Positions 36,989 through 48,070 of a stretch of DNA of 64,000 nucleotides are shown here, one piece after another. Location: positions 993,034-1,057,033 of the forward strand of contig NZ_WUTS01000001.1 of assembly GCF_009901955.1 (NCBI RefSeq), read 5' to 3'. Source of the stretch: Halomonas icarae. Lineage in GTDB: Bacteria; Pseudomonadota; Gammaproteobacteria; Pseudomonadales; Halomonadaceae. Below the pieces are notes generated by a model. The model made no database searches. It had not been told where the DNA came from and worked only from the letters and a program-made list of their open reading frames with translations. Position 1 is the first letter of the stretch. Each line of letters starts with the position of its first letter. The position numbers and the translations under genes were made by a program.

Positions 36989-38770
36989 ATGCGCAGCCAT
37001 TATTGCGGCCAGCTCAACGAGACCCTGGTGGACCAGACGGTCACCCTGTGCGGCTGGGTACACCGCCGCCGTGACCACGGGGGCGTGATCTTCCTCGACA
37101 TGCGCGATCGTGATGGTATCGCCCAGGTCGTGGTCGACCCCGACACCGCCGAGGCCTTCGCCAATGCCGACCGCGCCCGCAGCGAGTTTGTGCTGCGCAT
37201 CCAGGGCCGTGTGCGGCTGCGCCCCGAGGGCACGCAAAACCCGAACATGCCCACCGGCATGATCGAGGTGCTGGCCAAGCAGGTAGAGGTGCTCAACACC
37301 GCGGCCACGCCGCCGTTCCAGCTCGACGAGCACGGCAAGGTCGGTGAGGAGGTGCGTCTCAAGCACCGCTATATCGACCTGCGTCGCCCCGAGATGATCG
37401 ACAAGCTGCGTCTGCGCTCACGCATCTCTCACAGCGTACGCGCTTACCTCGAGGGGCAGGGCTTCCTCGACATCGAGACCCCGATCCTGACCCGCGCCAC
37501 CCCCGAGGGTGCCCGTGACTACCTGGTGCCGAGCCGAACCCATGCGGGTAGCTTCTTCGCACTGCCCCAGTCGCCGCAGCTCTTCAAGCAGCTGCTGATG
37601 GTGGCGGGCTTCGATCGCTACTACCAGATCGCCAAGTGCTTCCGCGACGAGGACCTGCGCGCCGACCGTCAGCCGGAGTTCACCCAGATCGACCTCGAGG
37701 CCTCCTTCGTGGAGGAAGAGGACATCATGGGCATCACCGAGGCGATGATTCGCCAGCTCTTCCAGGACGTACTCAGCGTGGAGCTCCCCGACTTCCCGCG
37801 CATGACCTGGCAGGAGGCGATGAACCGCTACGGCTCCGACAAGCCCGATCTGCGCATTCCGCTCGAGCTTACCGACGTCGACGACCTGATGAAGCAGGTC
37901 GACTTCAAGGTCTTCTCCGGTCCGGCCAGCGCCGACGACGGTCGTGTGGCCGCCCTGCGGGTGCCGGGTGGGGCCAAGCTGTCCCGCAAGGAGATCGACG
38001 AGTATACCAAGTTCGTCGGCATCTACGGCGCCAAGGGCCTGGCCTGGATCAAGGTCAACGAGCGCGCCAAGGGCCTCGAGGGACTGCAGTCGCCCATCGT
38101 CAAGTTCATGGAGAACGTGGTCGAGGAGCTGCTCGAGCGGGTAGGTGCAGTGGATGGCGACATCATCTTCTTCGGTGCCGACAAGGCACGCATCGTCAAC
38201 GAGGCGATCGGCGCGCTGCGGGTCAAGCTGGGTGAGGATCTCGACCTCTATACCCAGGAGTGGTCGCCGCTGTGGGTGGTGGATTTCCCCATGTTCGAGG
38301 CCGACGACAATGGCCGCCTGAGCCCGCTGCACCACCCCTTCACCTCGCCGGCCTGCAGCCCCGAGGAACTCAAGGAGAACCCCGCCGGGGCGCTCTCGCG
38401 GGCCTATGACATGGTGCTCAACGGCACCGAGCTGGGTGGCGGCTCCATTCGTATCCATGATCAGGCGATGCAGCGCCAGGTATTCGAGATCCTCGGCATC
38501 GGCGAAGAGGAGGCTCGCGAGAAGTTCGGCTTCCTGCTCGACGCCCTCCAGTACGGCGCCCCCCCCCACGGCGGCCTGGCCTTCGGGCTCGACCGACTGG
38601 TGATGCTGATGACCGGCGGACGCACCATCCGCGAGGTGATCGCCTTCCCCAAGACCCAGAGCGCGGCCTGCCTGATGACCGACGCCCCGGGCGAGGTCAG
38701 TGGCGACCAGCTCAAGGAGCTCAATATCCGCCTGCGGCAGAAGGCGAGGGCGGAGACCGCCGGCGAGTAA
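36989..38770 (+). CDS. aspS: Aspartyl-tRNA synthetase
   Basis: This 593-residue class II synthetase charges tRNA-Asp. The N-terminal OB anticodon domain begins [11 protein letters not shown]. Class II motif 2 reads [15 protein letters not shown] and motif 3 [11 protein letters not shown]. The bacterial GAD insertion is present in the middle. Whether the enzyme is discriminating, or also charges tRNA-Asn, cannot be decided here. It is followed by yebC after a hairpin. Confidence 0.98.
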   Translation: MRSHYCGQLNETLVDQTVTLCGWVHRRRDHGGVIFLDMRDRDGIAQVVVDPDTAEAFANADRARSEFVLRIQGRVRLRPEGTQNPNMPTGMIEVLAKQVEVLNTAATPPFQLDEHGKVGEEVRLKHRYIDLRRPEMIDKLRLRSRISHSVRAYLEGQGFLDIETPILTRATPEGARDYLVPSRTHAGSFFALPQSPQLFKQLLMVAGFDRYYQIAKCFRDEDLRADRQPEFTQIDLEASFVEEEDIMGITEAMIRQLFQDVLSVELPDFPRMTWQEAMNRYGSDKPDLRIPLELTDVDDLMKQVDFKVFSGPASADDGRVAALRVPGGAKLSRKEIDEYTKFVGIYGAKGLAWIKVNERAKGLEGLQSPIVKFMENVVEELLERVGAVDGDIIFFGADKARIVNEAIGALRVKLGEDLDLYTQEWSPLWVVDFPMFEADDNGRLSPLHHPFTSPACSPEELKENPAGALSRAYDMVLNGTELGGGSIRIHDQAMQRQVFEILGIGEEEAREKFGFLLDALQYGAPPHGGLAFGLDRLVMLMTGGRTIREVIAFPKTQSAACLMTDAPGEVSGDQLKELNIRLRQKARAETAGE

Positions 38771-38795
38771 CGGCGACTCCGACCCGAAGTGATCA

Positions 38796-38820
38796 CACCG
38801 GCGCCCGAGGGGCGCCGGTG
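38796..38820 (+). terminator. Hairpin after aspS
   Basis: CACCGGCGCCC (38796-38806) pairs with GGGCGCCGGTG (38810-38820) around GAG, followed by TCATGTT. It would terminate or limit read-through into yebC. Confidence 0.6.
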
Positions 38821-38845
38821 TCATGTTGAAGCTAAGGAGAAGAGA

Positions 38846-39595
38846 ATGGCTGGGCACAGCAAGTGGTCCAACATCAAGCATCGCAAGGCGGCTCAAGACG
38901 CCAAGCGCGGCAAGATCTTCAATAAGCTGATTCGTGAACTGACCGTGGCCGCGCGCCAGGGTGGCCCGGACCCGGCGGATAACCCGCGTCTGCGCGCCGC
39001 CGTCGACAAGGCACTCTCCAGCAATATGGCCAAGGACACCGTGCAGCGCGCCATCGATCGTGGCGCCGGCAATGTCGACGGCGACGCCATGGAGGAGTGC
39101 ATCTACGAAGGCTATGGGCCGGAGGGGGTGGCGGTGATGGTCGAGTGCCTCACCGATAACCGCAACCGGACCGTCTCCGAGGTGCGACACACCTTCAACA
39201 AGAGTGGTGGCAACCTCGGCACCAGCGGCTCGGTGGCCTTCATGTTTCACAAGCAGGGGCGCCTGGCGCTCCCCGCTGGCCTCTCGGAAGAGGCAGTAAT
39301 CGAGGCCACCCTGGAGGCCGAACCCGAGGATATCGTGACCCTGGAGGACGACAGCCTGGAGGTAGTCACCAGTCCCGATGCGTACCATGAAGTCAAGGAG
39401 GCGCTGATCGAGGCAGGGATAACGCCGGAACGCAGTGAGCTGGGGCTGTTCCCGGAGACGACCACGCCCATCGCCGACGAGGAGTTGGCTCGCAAGGTGA
39501 TCCGGCTGATCGATATGCTCGAGGACCTGGATGACGTCCAGAATGTCACCACCAACGCGGAGTTTGACGATGCCGTGCTCGATGCCATCGACTGA
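38846..39595 (+). CDS. yebC: YebC/PmpR-family protein
   Basis: This 249-residue protein begins [18 protein letters not shown], the family signature. Such proteins have been described as DNA-binding regulators and, more recently, as helping ribosomes through difficult proline stretches. ATG 38846 follows AAGGAG. It leads directly into ruvCAB, a common bacterial order. Confidence 0.95.
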   Translation: MAGHSKWSNIKHRKAAQDAKRGKIFNKLIRELTVAARQGGPDPADNPRLRAAVDKALSSNMAKDTVQRAIDRGAGNVDGDAMEECIYEGYGPEGVAVMVECLTDNRNRTVSEVRHTFNKSGGNLGTSGSVAFMFHKQGRLALPAGLSEEAVIEATLEAEPEDIVTLEDDSLEVVTSPDAYHEVKEALIEAGITPERSELGLFPETTTPIADEELARKVIRLIDMLEDLDDVQNVTTNAEFDDAVLDAID

Positions 39596-39604
39596 GGCCG
39601 ACTC

Positions 39605-40144
39605 ATGCTGATACTCGGCATCGATCCCGGCTCACGCATCACCGGCTATGGTGTGCTGGATGTGGCGAGCGCCACGCCGCGTTATGTGGCCAGTGGCTGC
39701 ATTCGCATTCGTGCCGACGAACTGGCCCAGAAGCTCGCCCAGGTCTATGCCGGCGTTGCCGAATTGATCGCCGTACACCGTCCTGTCGAGTTCGCCATCG
39801 AACAGGTAGTGATGTCAAAGAATGCCGACTCCGCCCTGAAGCTGGGCCAGGCACGAGGCACCGCCATCGTGTGTGCCGCCAACCACGGGTTGGCGGTGAG
39901 CGAATATGGGCCGCGCCAGATCAAGCAGGCGGTCACCGGGTCGGGGCGCGCCGACAAGCTCCAGGTCCAGCATATGGTCACCGCCATACTGGGGCTCTCC
40001 GCGACGCCCCAGGCCGATGCCGCGGATGCCCTGGCCATCGCCTTGACCCACGCCCATGCGCGTCGGGGCCTGTTGACCAGCGGTAGCTTCGGAGGTCATC
40101 GCAGCCGGCGCAAGGGCGCTTCCTGGCGGGATTTTCGCCCCTGA
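39605..40144 (+). CDS. ruvC: Holliday-junction resolvase RuvC
   Basis: This 179-residue endonuclease cuts Holliday junctions by a two-metal mechanism. The catalytic acidic residues lie in GIDPGSR (Asp near residue 7), FAIEQV, and the C-terminal [11 protein letters not shown]. It starts 9 bp after yebC. ruvA follows after about 135 bp. Confidence 0.97.
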   Translation: MLILGIDPGSRITGYGVLDVASATPRYVASGCIRIRADELAQKLAQVYAGVAELIAVHRPVEFAIEQVVMSKNADSALKLGQARGTAIVCAANHGLAVSEYGPRQIKQAVTGSGRADKLQVQHMVTAILGLSATPQADAADALAIALTHAHARRGLLTSGSFGGHRSRRKGASWRDFRP

Positions 40145-40279
40145 CACTGTCGCTATATGGCGACGTCACTGATGTTCTCGAACGCCGTTCTGCTGGACTG
40201 GTCAGCCCTGTGACCGACCAGTATAGTGGCGGCATCGACGGCCTCTGCCGTCTTCCCTGATGCAAGGATACGACTTTCG

Positions 40280-40891
40280 ATGATCGGACGCCTGCGAGGT
40301 ACGCTTCTCGATAAACAGCCCCCCTGGTTGGTGGTAGATGTGGCCGGCGTCGGCTATGAGCTGGAAGCGTCCATGACCACACTGGTGGCGCTGCCGGCCG
40401 CCGGCGAAACGATATCTCTCTACACGCATCTCACCGTCCGGGATGATGCTCACCTGCTGTATGGCTTTCTGCGCGAGCAGGAGCGCACCATGTTCCGCGC
40501 CCTGATCAAGGTCAACGGGGTGGGGCCCAAGCTGGCATTGGCGATTCTCTCGGGCATGGACGAGGGCGCCTTTCGGCGCTGTGTTCTGGATGATGACATC
40601 AAGTCCCTGACGCGACTCCCCGGGGTCGGCAAGAAGACCGCCGAGCGGTTGATCATCGAGATGCGCGACCGTTTCCCTCATTGGGAGGCCCCCGAGGCTG
40701 CCCTGTTGGACGGGGGGGAGGGCGAGCCCCCCGCGGGTTCGCCAAGGGACACGCTGGCCGACGCCGAAGCGGCGCTGGTCAGCCTCGGCTACAAGCCGAC
40801 CGAGGCGTCCAGGATGCTCGCCGGCCTGGAGGGCGAGCCCTCCACCGAAGCCATGATCAAGGCGGCCCTCAGCCGCCGGATGGCGGGGTAG
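40280..40891 (+). CDS. ruvA: Holliday-junction branch-migration protein RuvA
   Basis: This 203-residue subunit forms tetramers that hold the junction while RuvB pumps DNA. It begins [15 protein letters not shown] and contains two helix-hairpin-helix motifs ([10 protein letters not shown] and [13 protein letters not shown]). The C-terminal domain that contacts RuvB follows a Pro/Gly-rich linker. ruvB starts 4 bp after the stop. Confidence 0.97.
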   Translation: MIGRLRGTLLDKQPPWLVVDVAGVGYELEASMTTLVALPAAGETISLYTHLTVRDDAHLLYGFLREQERTMFRALIKVNGVGPKLALAILSGMDEGAFRRCVLDDDIKSLTRLPGVGKKTAERLIIEMRDRFPHWEAPEAALLDGGEGEPPAGSPRDTLADAEAALVSLGYKPTEASRMLAGLEGEPSTEAMIKAALSRRMAG

Positions 40892-40895
40892 CGTC

Positions 40896-41933
40896 ATGCT
40901 GGAGAGCGACCGCCTGATCGCCGCCGACGTCCGCGAAGGAGAAGAGCCCGTCGACCGCGCCATCCGCCCCAAGCGGCTGACCGACTACATCGGTCAGCCC
41001 CGGGTACGCGAACAGCTCGATATCTTTATCGGAGCGGCTCGCGGGCGCAGCGAGAGTCTCGACCATACCCTGATCTTCGGCCCCCCGGGGCTCGGCAAGA
41101 CGACGCTGGCCAATATCATCGCCGAAGAGATGGAGGTCGGGCTCAAGTCGACCTCCGGACCGGTGCTGGAGCGCGCAGGCGACCTTGCCGCCATGCTCAC
41201 CAACCTCGAGCCCGGTGATGTGTTGTTTATCGACGAGATCCATCGGCTCTCGGCGGTGGTGGAAGAGATTCTCTATCCCGCCATGGAGGACTTCCAGCTC
41301 GATATCGTGATCGGAGAGGGGCCGGCGGCGCGCTCCATCAAGCTCGACCTGCCTCCCTTCACCCTGGTTGGCGCCACCACCCGAGCGGGGCTTCTCACCT
41401 CACCGCTGCGCGACCGCTTTGGCATCGTTCAGAGGCTTGAGTTCTATGCCATCGAGGAACTCACCGAGATCGTGGCCCGCTCGGCTCGTCTGATGGGGGT
41501 CGATGCCGATCCGGAGGGTGCCCTCGAGGTGGCACGTCGTTCCCGCGGCACGCCGCGTATCGCCAATCGGCTGCTGCGTCGAGTGCGTGACTATGCCGAG
41601 GTTCGCGGCAATGGCCATATCGATGCCGCCATCGCCGATCGTGCCCTGGACATGCTTCACGTGGACCAGCATGGCCTCGACCATATGGATCGCCGCCTGC
41701 TGGTCGCGATGATCGAGAAGTTCGATGGGGGGCCGGTGGGGGTGGACTCCCTGGCCGCTGCCATCGGCGAGGAGCGAGACACCATCGAGGACGTGATCGA
41801 GCCCTACCTGATCCAGCAGGGGCTGATGATGCGCACCGCCCGAGGCCGCGTCGTTACCCGTCAGGCCTGGCAGCATTTCGGCCTGGCCCCTTCGGCGAGT
41901 GCCGAGGATGCGGCGGGGGAGACGCGGCCATGA
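40896..41933 (+). CDS. ruvB: Holliday-junction helicase RuvB
   Basis: This 345-residue AAA+ motor of branch migration has Walker A in [11 protein letters not shown], Walker B in LFIDEIHRL, and arginine-finger and sensor regions ([18 protein letters not shown]). The C-terminal winged helix binds DNA. The stop overlaps the ybgC start by 4 bp (ATGA), so the genes are translationally coupled. Confidence 0.98.
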   Translation: MLESDRLIAADVREGEEPVDRAIRPKRLTDYIGQPRVREQLDIFIGAARGRSESLDHTLIFGPPGLGKTTLANIIAEEMEVGLKSTSGPVLERAGDLAAMLTNLEPGDVLFIDEIHRLSAVVEEILYPAMEDFQLDIVIGEGPAARSIKLDLPPFTLVGATTRAGLLTSPLRDRFGIVQRLEFYAIEELTEIVARSARLMGVDADPEGALEVARRSRGTPRIANRLLRRVRDYAEVRGNGHIDAAIADRALDMLHVDQHGLDHMDRRLLVAMIEKFDGGPVGVDSLAAAIGEERDTIEDVIEPYLIQQGLMMRTARGRVVTRQAWQHFGLAPSASAEDAAGETRP

Positions 41934-42346
41934 GCGGGTTTCGCTTCCCGGTAAGGGTCTATATCGAGGATACCGATGCCGGCGGTATCGTCTACTACGT
42001 CAATTACCTCAAGTACATGGAGCGGGCGCGCAGCGAATGGCTGCGCGCCCGGGGCATCACTCAGCGCGAGCTGTTCGAGAGCGGCGTGCAGCTGGTGGTC
42101 CACCGTCTCGAGTGCCGCTACCTCTCGTCTGCCAGGCTGGATGACGCCCTCGAGGTGAGTGCCGATGTGCTGTCCGCAGGACGTGTTCGGCTGCAGTTCG
42201 AGCAGCAGGTGACCCGCCACGGGGAACCTCTGTGCGAAGCCCGGGTCGACATCGCCTGTATCGATGCCAGACGCCACAGGCCGACACCCTGGCCGGCCCC
42301 GCTCGCCGAGCTGCTGCATCCCACTTCTGCTCAATACCAAGCCTGA
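41930..42346 (+). CDS. ybgC: Tol-Pal system acyl-CoA thioesterase YbgC
   Basis: This 138-residue hot-dog-fold thioesterase has the active-site motif [20 protein letters not shown] (catalytic Asp). It acts on acyl-CoA or acyl-ACP and is always found with tol genes, possibly linking Tol-Pal with phospholipid metabolism. It starts inside the last codons of ruvB and is followed by tolQ after 11 bp. Confidence 0.95.
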   Translation: MSGFRFPVRVYIEDTDAGGIVYYVNYLKYMERARSEWLRARGITQRELFESGVQLVVHRLECRYLSSARLDDALEVSADVLSAGRVRLQFEQQVTRHGEPLCEARVDIACIDARRHRPTPWPAPLAELLHPTSAQYQA

Positions 42347-42357
42347 CGAGGATTCCC

Positions 42358-43047
42358 GTGAACGACGCCATGTCCATCCCCCATCTGATCATGAACGCCA
42401 GCACCGTGGTGCAGCTGGTCATGCTGCTGCTTACGGTGGGCTCGATCCTGTCGTGGGTCGTGATCTTCCAGCGCACCTTCATGATGCGACGCGCCCGCAA
42501 GGCCCATCGTGGCTTCGAGGATCGCTTCTGGTCCGGAGTTGACCTCAACGAGCTCTATCGCGAGGTGCCCCCGGAGCAGGAGACCCAGGGCGCCGAGCAT
42601 ATCTTTCGCGCCGGCTTTCGCGAGTTCAACCGCCTGATGCCCAAGACCCGCAGCCCCCAGGCGATCCTCGACGGCGTCCAGCGCAGCATGCGCGTGGCCT
42701 GGTCCCGGGAGGAGGAGCGACTCAACCTGCACCTGGTGTTCCTCGCCACCGTGGCCTCGGCCAGTCCCTATATCGGCCTGTTCGGCACGGTATGGGGCAT
42801 CATGGGCTCCTTCCAGTCGCTCTCCATGGCCCAACAGGCGACTCTCTCCACCGTCGCCCCCTGGATTGCCGAAGCGCTGATAGCCACCGCCATGGGCCTG
42901 TTTGCCGCCATCCCGGCGGTGGTCTTCTACAACCGCCTCTCCGCCGAATCGGGCCGACTGCTCGGCAAGTACGAGGATTTCGCCGAGGAGTTCCACTCCA
43001 TCCTGCACCGCAACTTGCAGGGTCGGTCCGACGCCGGCGGCGCCTGA
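42358..43047 (+). CDS. tolQ: Tol-Pal proton-channel subunit TolQ
   Basis: This 229-residue inner-membrane protein starts at GTG 42358, with GAGG 6 nt upstream. It has three hydrophobic helices and the MotA/ExbB-family segment PYIGLFGTVWGIMGSF near residue 140. It forms the channel with TolR that converts proton flow into force on TolA. Longer upstream frames have no ribosome site. Confidence 0.96.
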   Translation: MNDAMSIPHLIMNASTVVQLVMLLLTVGSILSWVVIFQRTFMMRRARKAHRGFEDRFWSGVDLNELYREVPPEQETQGAEHIFRAGFREFNRLMPKTRSPQAILDGVQRSMRVAWSREEERLNLHLVFLATVASASPYIGLFGTVWGIMGSFQSLSMAQQATLSTVAPWIAEALIATAMGLFAAIPAVVFYNRLSAESGRLLGKYEDFAEEFHSILHRNLQGRSDAGGA

Positions 43048-43059
43048 GGGAGTCACGAC

Positions 43060-43500
43060 ATGCATGGACCCTTTCATCGCGGGGGAGCCCGCAAGCCCCT
43101 CGCCGAGATCAATGTGGTTCCCTTTATCGACGTCATGCTGGTGTTGCTGGTCATCTTCATGATCACCGCGCCGATGCTGACTCAGGGGGTGGACGTCGAT
43201 CTGCCCCAGGTGGCCTCTGAGCCCATCAATCCTCCGGAGGATAGTGACCCGATCATCGTGTCGGTGGATCGCGAGGGCCAGCACTATCTCTCCATCGGTG
43301 GCGAGGAGACCGCCATGCCCCTCGAGGAGCTGGCCGATCGGGTGATCATCCTGCTCGAACGCAAGCCCGGGACCCCGGTGATGGTGCGCGGTGACCGCAA
43401 CGTCTCCTATGGTCAGGTGGTGACCCTGATGGGCACGCTGCAGACCGCCGGCGTCGGTAGTGTCGGCCTGATCTCCGAGCCGCCGAGTGGGGGGGAGTAA
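43060..43500 (+). CDS. tolR: Tol-Pal proton-channel subunit TolR
   Basis: This 146-residue protein has one membrane helix near the N-terminus carrying the functional aspartate (NVVPFIDVMLVLLVIFM), and a periplasmic ExbD-type domain. It starts 12 bp after tolQ, and together they drive TolA. tolA begins 7 bp after its stop. Confidence 0.96.
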   Translation: MHGPFHRGGARKPLAEINVVPFIDVMLVLLVIFMITAPMLTQGVDVDLPQVASEPINPPEDSDPIIVSVDREGQHYLSIGGEETAMPLEELADRVIILLERKPGTPVMVRGDRNVSYGQVVTLMGTLQTAGVGSVGLISEPPSGGE

Positions 43501-43507
43501 GCTCACC

Positions 43508-44554
43508 ATGGCCAGACGACAGGCTCGGGTAGGCTATGGGGTACCGACGCTGCTGGCGGTAGGGCTGCATGTGCTGGTGTTGCTGTTCAGCGTGATCAGT
43601 CTGCCAACCAGGGAGCATGAGCCCAGCGCCTCGTCCATTGTTCAGGCGACCCTGGTCAGTACCGAGACGGTCACCGACCAGGCCCAGCGTGCCGAAGAGG
43701 CGCGTCAGCGTGCCCTGGCCAGACAGGCGGCGGAAGAGGCGGCCGCCCAGGAGGAGCAACGCCAGGCGGCGGAAGAGGCGGCCACCCAGGAGGCACAGCG
43801 CCAGTCCGACCAGGCCGCCGAGGAGCAGGCGCGTGAAGCCGCGCGCCAGGCCGCCGAAGCCGAAGCGGTACGGCGTGCCGAGGAGGCGGAAGCCGAGACG
43901 CGCCGTCTCCAGCAGCAGCGTGACGCCGAGGCAGAGGCACAACGCGAGCGCGAAGCCGAGGCACAGCGCCGTCGTGAGGAGGAGGCCGCCCAACAGCGCG
44001 AGGCCGAGGAGCAGGCCCGGCGTGAAGAGGAAGCCGAGGCACAGCGCCGCCGCGAGGAGGAGGCCGCTCGTCAGCGCGAGGCCGAGGAGCAGGCCCGGCG
44101 TGAACAGGAAGCCGAGGCACAGCGCCGCCGCGAGGAGGAGGCCGCCCGACAGCGGGAGGCCGAGGAGCAGGCCCGCTTGGCTCGTGAACAGGCCGAGGCC
44201 GAGATGCAGCGGTTGATCGAGGGGGCGGACGAACGTGTCGCCAATGCGCAACAGGGGCAGCAGGCCGCCAACGACTTTATTGCCCTGGTACGCCGGGCCG
44301 TGGAGCAGGCCTGGCGTATTCCGCCCAATATCTCCTCGGGAGCAACGGCCGAGATCTCGGTGCGACTGGGCCCCTCGGGGGAGCTGTTTGTCGCCGAGGT
44401 CTCCCGCTCCAGTGGTGACAGCGCCTTCGATCGATCCGCCGTGCAGGCCGTCGAGGCAGCCGCGCCATTCGCCGAACTGCGACAGTTGCCAGCCGGCGTG
44501 CAACGCGATTACCGTCAATTCAATCTGCGCTTCAGACCGGGAGACGTACGCTGA
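43508..44554 (+). CDS. tolA: Tol-Pal protein TolA with a long repetitive helix
   Basis: This 348-residue protein has an N-terminal membrane anchor ([15 protein letters not shown]), a long charged alpha-helical domain of Glu, Ala, Gln and Arg spanning the periplasm, and a C-terminal globular domain of about 95 residues (from near [13 protein letters not shown]). The helix includes three nearly identical 26-residue units. ATG 43508 follows a GGGGGAG site. Its stop overlaps the tolB start (TGATG). It bridges the inner-membrane motor to Pal and TolB. Confidence 0.95.
   Translation: MARRQARVGYGVPTLLAVGLHVLVLLFSVISLPTREHEPSASSIVQATLVSTETVTDQAQRAEEARQRALARQAAEEAAAQEEQRQAAEEAATQEAQRQSDQAAEEQAREAARQAAEAEAVRRAEEAEAETRRLQQQRDAEAEAQREREAEAQRRREEEAAQQREAEEQARREEEAEAQRRREEEAARQREAEEQARREQEAEAQRRREEEAARQREAEEQARLAREQAEAEMQRLIEGADERVANAQQGQQAANDFIALVRRAVEQAWRIPPNISSGATAEISVRLGPSGELFVAEVSRSSGDSAFDRSAVQAVEAAAPFAELRQLPAGVQRDYRQFNLRFRPGDVR
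43952..44185 (+). repeat. Three in-frame 78-bp tandem repeats in tolA
   Basis: Copies lie at 43952-44029, 44030-44107 and 44108-44185. Each encodes a 26-residue helix that begins [13 protein letters not shown] and ends [11 protein letters not shown], with few differences (the third ends ARLAR). High DNA identity between copies suggests recent expansion or homogenisation. Copy number would change TolA length, hence its periplasmic reach. Confidence 0.9.
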
Positions 44555-45840
44555 TGAAATCCTTGATGACTGCATGGCTGACCGCCGCCCTGCTGATGGT
44601 GAGTCAGCTTGCCCAGGCCGACCTGACCATCGAGATCACTCGGGGCAACGAGAGTGCCACGCCCATTGCCGTGGTCCCCTTCGCGGGCACCGAAGGGCTG
44701 CCCGAGGATGTGGCTCGGGTGGTTCATGATGATCTCGAACGCAGCGGTTACTTCGACCCGCTGCCGCGTCGTCAGATGATGGATCAGCCGGCCAGTGCCG
44801 ATGAGGTGCGATACGGTAACTGGAAGGCATTGGATGTTCGCTACCTGGTGGTGGGCAGCGCCACGCAGGAGGGCGAGGGCTATCGGCTGCGCTTCGAGCT
44901 GATGGATGTCAGTGGCGAGAAGCGCATGCTCGGTGAGGTGGTCACCGCCAGCGCGGGTGAACTGCGCGGCGCCGGCCACCATATCAGCGACCAGATATTC
45001 GAGGCGATCACCGGGATTCGTGGCGCCTTTTCCACTCGCATTGCCTATGTCACCTCCCAGGGAGTCGGTGACAATATGCAGTTCGCGCTCTATGTGGCCG
45101 ATGCCGATGGACACAACAGCCAGCAGGTGCTGAGTTCCCCGCAACCGATCCTGTCGCCGGCCTGGTCACCGGATGGCCGCAAGCTGGCCTATGTCTCCTT
45201 CGAGACCGAGCGGTCGGCGATCTATGTGCAAGACATTGAAACCGGTAAGCGGGCGCGTATCAGCTCCTTCACCGGCATCAATGGGGCGCCGGCCTGGTCA
45301 CCCGACGGCCGCCGACTGGCGATGTCGCTCTCCAAGGATGGCCAGCCGGAGATCTATGTGATGGACATCGGCTCGCGCAGCCTGCAGCGCATCACCAATG
45401 ACTCGGCCATCGATACCGAGCCCTCCTGGGGACCGGACGGACGCAGCCTGGTATTTACCTCCGACCGCAGCGGCGGCCCCCAGCTCTATCGCCATGACCT
45501 GGCCAGCGGGGAGCAGAAGCGCCTCACCTTCACCGGCAACTACAATGCCCGAGGACGCTTCTCGCCGGACGGCGAGGCGCTGTTCCTGATCCACCGTTCC
45601 AGCAACGGTTACCAGGTCGCTCGCCAGGACCTGGGGAGCGGTCGCCTGGTGACGCTCAGCGACTCTCGCTGGGACGAGTCGCCCAGTGTTGCGCCCAACG
45701 GGACCATGGTAATCTTCGCCACCCAGCAGGGTAACAGCGGGGTGCTGGGGGCAGTCACCGCGGATGGCCGTGCCTCCTTCCGACTGCCCTCCGCTCAAGG
45801 TGATGTGCGCGAGCCCGCGTGGTCACCTTTCATGAACTGA
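44554..45840 (+). CDS. tolB: Tol-Pal beta-propeller protein TolB
   Basis: This 428-residue periplasmic protein has a signal peptide ending near LAQADLTI, an N-terminal alpha/beta domain and a C-terminal six-bladed beta-propeller with repeated [13 protein letters not shown] motifs ([26 protein letters not shown]). It binds Pal and TolA. The start overlaps the tolA stop by one base, and pal follows after 20 bp. Confidence 0.96.
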   Translation: MKSLMTAWLTAALLMVSQLAQADLTIEITRGNESATPIAVVPFAGTEGLPEDVARVVHDDLERSGYFDPLPRRQMMDQPASADEVRYGNWKALDVRYLVVGSATQEGEGYRLRFELMDVSGEKRMLGEVVTASAGELRGAGHHISDQIFEAITGIRGAFSTRIAYVTSQGVGDNMQFALYVADADGHNSQQVLSSPQPILSPAWSPDGRKLAYVSFETERSAIYVQDIETGKRARISSFTGINGAPAWSPDGRRLAMSLSKDGQPEIYVMDIGSRSLQRITNDSAIDTEPSWGPDGRSLVFTSDRSGGPQLYRHDLASGEQKRLTFTGNYNARGRFSPDGEALFLIHRSSNGYQVARQDLGSGRLVTLSDSRWDESPSVAPNGTMVIFATQQGNSGVLGAVTADGRASFRLPSAQGDVREPAWSPFMN

Positions 45841-45860
45841 TCCTTCAGGAGTATGAAACG

Positions 45861-46403
45861 ATGCAATTCAAGCCCTATGCCCGTTCCCTGGCGGTAGCCC
45901 TGTCGCTGGCCCTGGTGGCCGGCTGCTCCAGCACCGGCGGTACCCAGGATGGCGCCATGGACGGAACCCGCGATGGTAGCGGCGTCAGCAGCAGTGGCGT
46001 GAGTGATGGCCGCACCAGTGGCTCCGGTTACGGCGGCACGTCGGGTGCGGCCGGGCAGCAGGCGGATGGACGCATTCCGCAGCAGCGTACGGTCTATTTC
46101 GAGTTCGACAGCGACCGAATCCGCAGCGAGTTCGAACCGGTCCTGGCCGCCAATGCCCGCTATTTGCGCGAGAATGGCAATGTCCGCGTGGTGCTCCAGG
46201 GGCACACCGACGAGCGCGGGACTCGCGAGTACAACATGGCGCTGGGTGAGCGACGCGCTCGCTCCGTGGAGAAGTTTCTCTCCGTGCAGGGCGTTTCTCC
46301 CTCCCAGGTCGAGGTCGTCAGCTACGGCGAGGAGCGCCCCGCTGCGCGTGGCCAGAATGAACAGGCCTTCGCCCAGAACCGTCGCGTAGTGTTCGCCTAC
46401 TGA
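45861..46403 (+). CDS. pal: Peptidoglycan-associated lipoprotein Pal
   Basis: This 180-residue outer-membrane lipoprotein has a lipobox LVAGC with Cys near residue 22, a Gly/Ser linker, and an OmpA-like domain (VYFEFDSDRI, LQGHTDERGTREYN, GERRARSVEKFL) that binds diaminopimelate in peptidoglycan. It is the outer-membrane end of the Tol-Pal machine. ATG 45861 follows AGGAG. Confidence 0.96.
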   Translation: MQFKPYARSLAVALSLALVAGCSSTGGTQDGAMDGTRDGSGVSSSGVSDGRTSGSGYGGTSGAAGQQADGRIPQQRTVYFEFDSDRIRSEFEPVLAANARYLRENGNVRVVLQGHTDERGTREYNMALGERRARSVEKFLSVQGVSPSQVEVVSYGEERPAARGQNEQAFAQNRRVVFAY

Positions 46404-46432
46404 GGCAACACTTCGACACTAGGGAGACACAG

Positions 46433-47245
46433 ATGGAACACGGTCTGAAGAGGCTGTGCGGTGCGGGAGCCCTGGTGCTCCCGCTCTCCGTAGGGGTTCC
46501 TGCACTGGCTCAGCAGCCAGTGGTCGAGGACCTGACCGCGCAAACCAGCACGTTTTACCAGCAGACGGATACCCGTGAGCCCGCGGGTGGCAGCCTGGTG
46601 ATCTTCAACCAGGTGCAGGAGCACCAGGAAGAGCTTCGCCGACTGCGTGGCCAGGTCGAGGAGTTGCGCCATCAGCTCGAGCAGCTTCGCGGCCAGACCC
46701 GCCAGCAGTATATGGATCTGGAGGACCGGCTGTCTTCGGTATCGGCCGGCATAAGTCGGTCATCGCCGGATGAGGAAACCCGTGACGAAGCGCGTGACGA
46801 GCGACCCAACAGCGAGTCAGAAAGGCGAGACGCGGAGACCGGCACGGCGTCACCGAATGCCGAGGACTCCGATGTCCAGGCGGCCTACCAGAAGGCCTTC
46901 TCCAGCGTACAGGCGCGGGAGTTCGACAGGGCCATCGCCGCCTTCGATAGCTTTGTCGGCAGTTACCCCGAGAGTCGCCTGACCCCCAATGCCCACTATT
47001 GGCTGGGTGAGCTACACGCCGCAGAGGGCCGCCTGGAGCCCGCTGAGGCCGCCTTTCGCACCGTTCTTGACGACTATCCGGAGAGCAACAAGGTGCCCGA
47101 CGCCCTCTACAAGCTGGGGCTGCTCAAGGCCCGCATGGGCCAGCCGGATGCCAGCCGGGAGCTGCTCGAACGGGTCCGTGAGGCGCACCCCGAGAGCACC
47201 GCGGCGGGGCTGGCCGACGACTTCCTGCGGCAGTCCGGTAACTGA
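46433..47245 (+). CDS. cpoB: Tol-Pal coordinator CpoB (YbgF)
   Basis: This 270-residue periplasmic protein has a signal peptide ending near ALAQQ, an N-terminal trimerising coiled coil (VQEHQEELRRLRGQVEELRH), a charged linker and C-terminal TPR repeats (from about residue 145). CpoB coordinates peptidoglycan synthesis with outer-membrane constriction by contacting TolA and PBP1B. It follows pal by 29 bp in the expected order. Confidence 0.94.
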   Translation: MEHGLKRLCGAGALVLPLSVGVPALAQQPVVEDLTAQTSTFYQQTDTREPAGGSLVIFNQVQEHQEELRRLRGQVEELRHQLEQLRGQTRQQYMDLEDRLSSVSAGISRSSPDEETRDEARDERPNSESERRDAETGTASPNAEDSDVQAAYQKAFSSVQAREFDRAIAAFDSFVGSYPESRLTPNAHYWLGELHAAEGRLEPAEAAFRTVLDDYPESNKVPDALYKLGLLKARMGQPDASRELLERVREAHPESTAAGLADDFLRQSGN

Positions 47246-47262
47246 CTCATCGAGGAGACTCC

Positions 47263-48027
47263 ATGACCATCTGCAAGATCGACTATCAGGCACCGAATGG
47301 GCTGCTGAATGACCGCGTTATTCTGGTGACCGGTGCCGGTGATGGCATCGGCCGAACCGCGGCGCTGACCTATGCCCGACACGGCGCGACGGTCATTCTG
47401 CTGGGACGCACCATCGCCAAGCTGGAGGCGGTCTACGACGAGATCGAGGCCGCCGGTGGCCCGCAGCCGGCGATCTTTCCGCTGAACTTCGAGGGTGCCA
47501 GCCTCAAGGACTACCAGGATATGGCCGACACGCTGGACAAGGAGTTCGGTCGCCTGGACGGGATCCTTCACAATGCCGGGCTGCTCGGTCGCATCACGCC
47601 CTTCGAGCAGTATAATCCCGAGCTCTGGGATCAGGTCATGCAGGTCAACATCAACGGACCGATCGCAATGACCCAGGCGCTGCTGCCCCTGCTCAAGAGC
47701 TCTGCGGATGCCTCGGTGATCTTTACCTCCTCCAGCGTGGGCAGGAAGGGGCGTGCCTACTGGGGCGCCTATGCGGTCTCCAAGTTTGCCACCGAAGGCT
47801 TCGTGGAGGTGCTTGCCGATGAGCTGGAGCACCTGGGCTCGGTGCGGGTCAATAGCCTCAACCCCGGCGCGACGCGTACCCAGATGCGCCGTAGTGCCTA
47901 CCCGGGGGAGGACCCTGACACCCTGCGCACCCCGGAGGAGATCATGCCTACCTATCTATGGTTGATTGGGCCGGATAGCCGTGGGCATAACGGCGAAAAA
48001 TTCGACGCCCAGCCACCAAAGGCTTAG
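47263..48027 (+). CDS. yciK: YciK-family short-chain oxidoreductase
   Basis: This 254-residue SDR has the cofactor loop TGAGDGIGRT near residue 23, HNAGLLG, and the catalytic Ser with YAVSK (Tyr-x3-Lys). YciK proteins are conserved but their substrate is unknown. It lies 17 bp after cpoB and faces mupP-ubiG. In Pseudomonas-like genomes yciK is found near ubiG and mupP, as here, though on the same strand there. Confidence 0.88.
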   Translation: MTICKIDYQAPNGLLNDRVILVTGAGDGIGRTAALTYARHGATVILLGRTIAKLEAVYDEIEAAGGPQPAIFPLNFEGASLKDYQDMADTLDKEFGRLDGILHNAGLLGRITPFEQYNPELWDQVMQVNINGPIAMTQALLPLLKSSADASVIFTSSSVGRKGRAYWGAYAVSKFATEGFVEVLADELEHLGSVRVNSLNPGATRTQMRRSAYPGEDPDTLRTPEEIMPTYLWLIGPDSRGHNGEKFDAQPPKA

Positions 48028-48070
48028 TCCCACGAATCGCGCACGACTGGTGTCACACGCGACAATGTGC

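Noticed and set aside
37418..39388. Long minus-strand frame opposite aspS and yebC
   Set aside because: It mirrors the codon pattern of the coding strand and has no ribosome site or recognisable domain.
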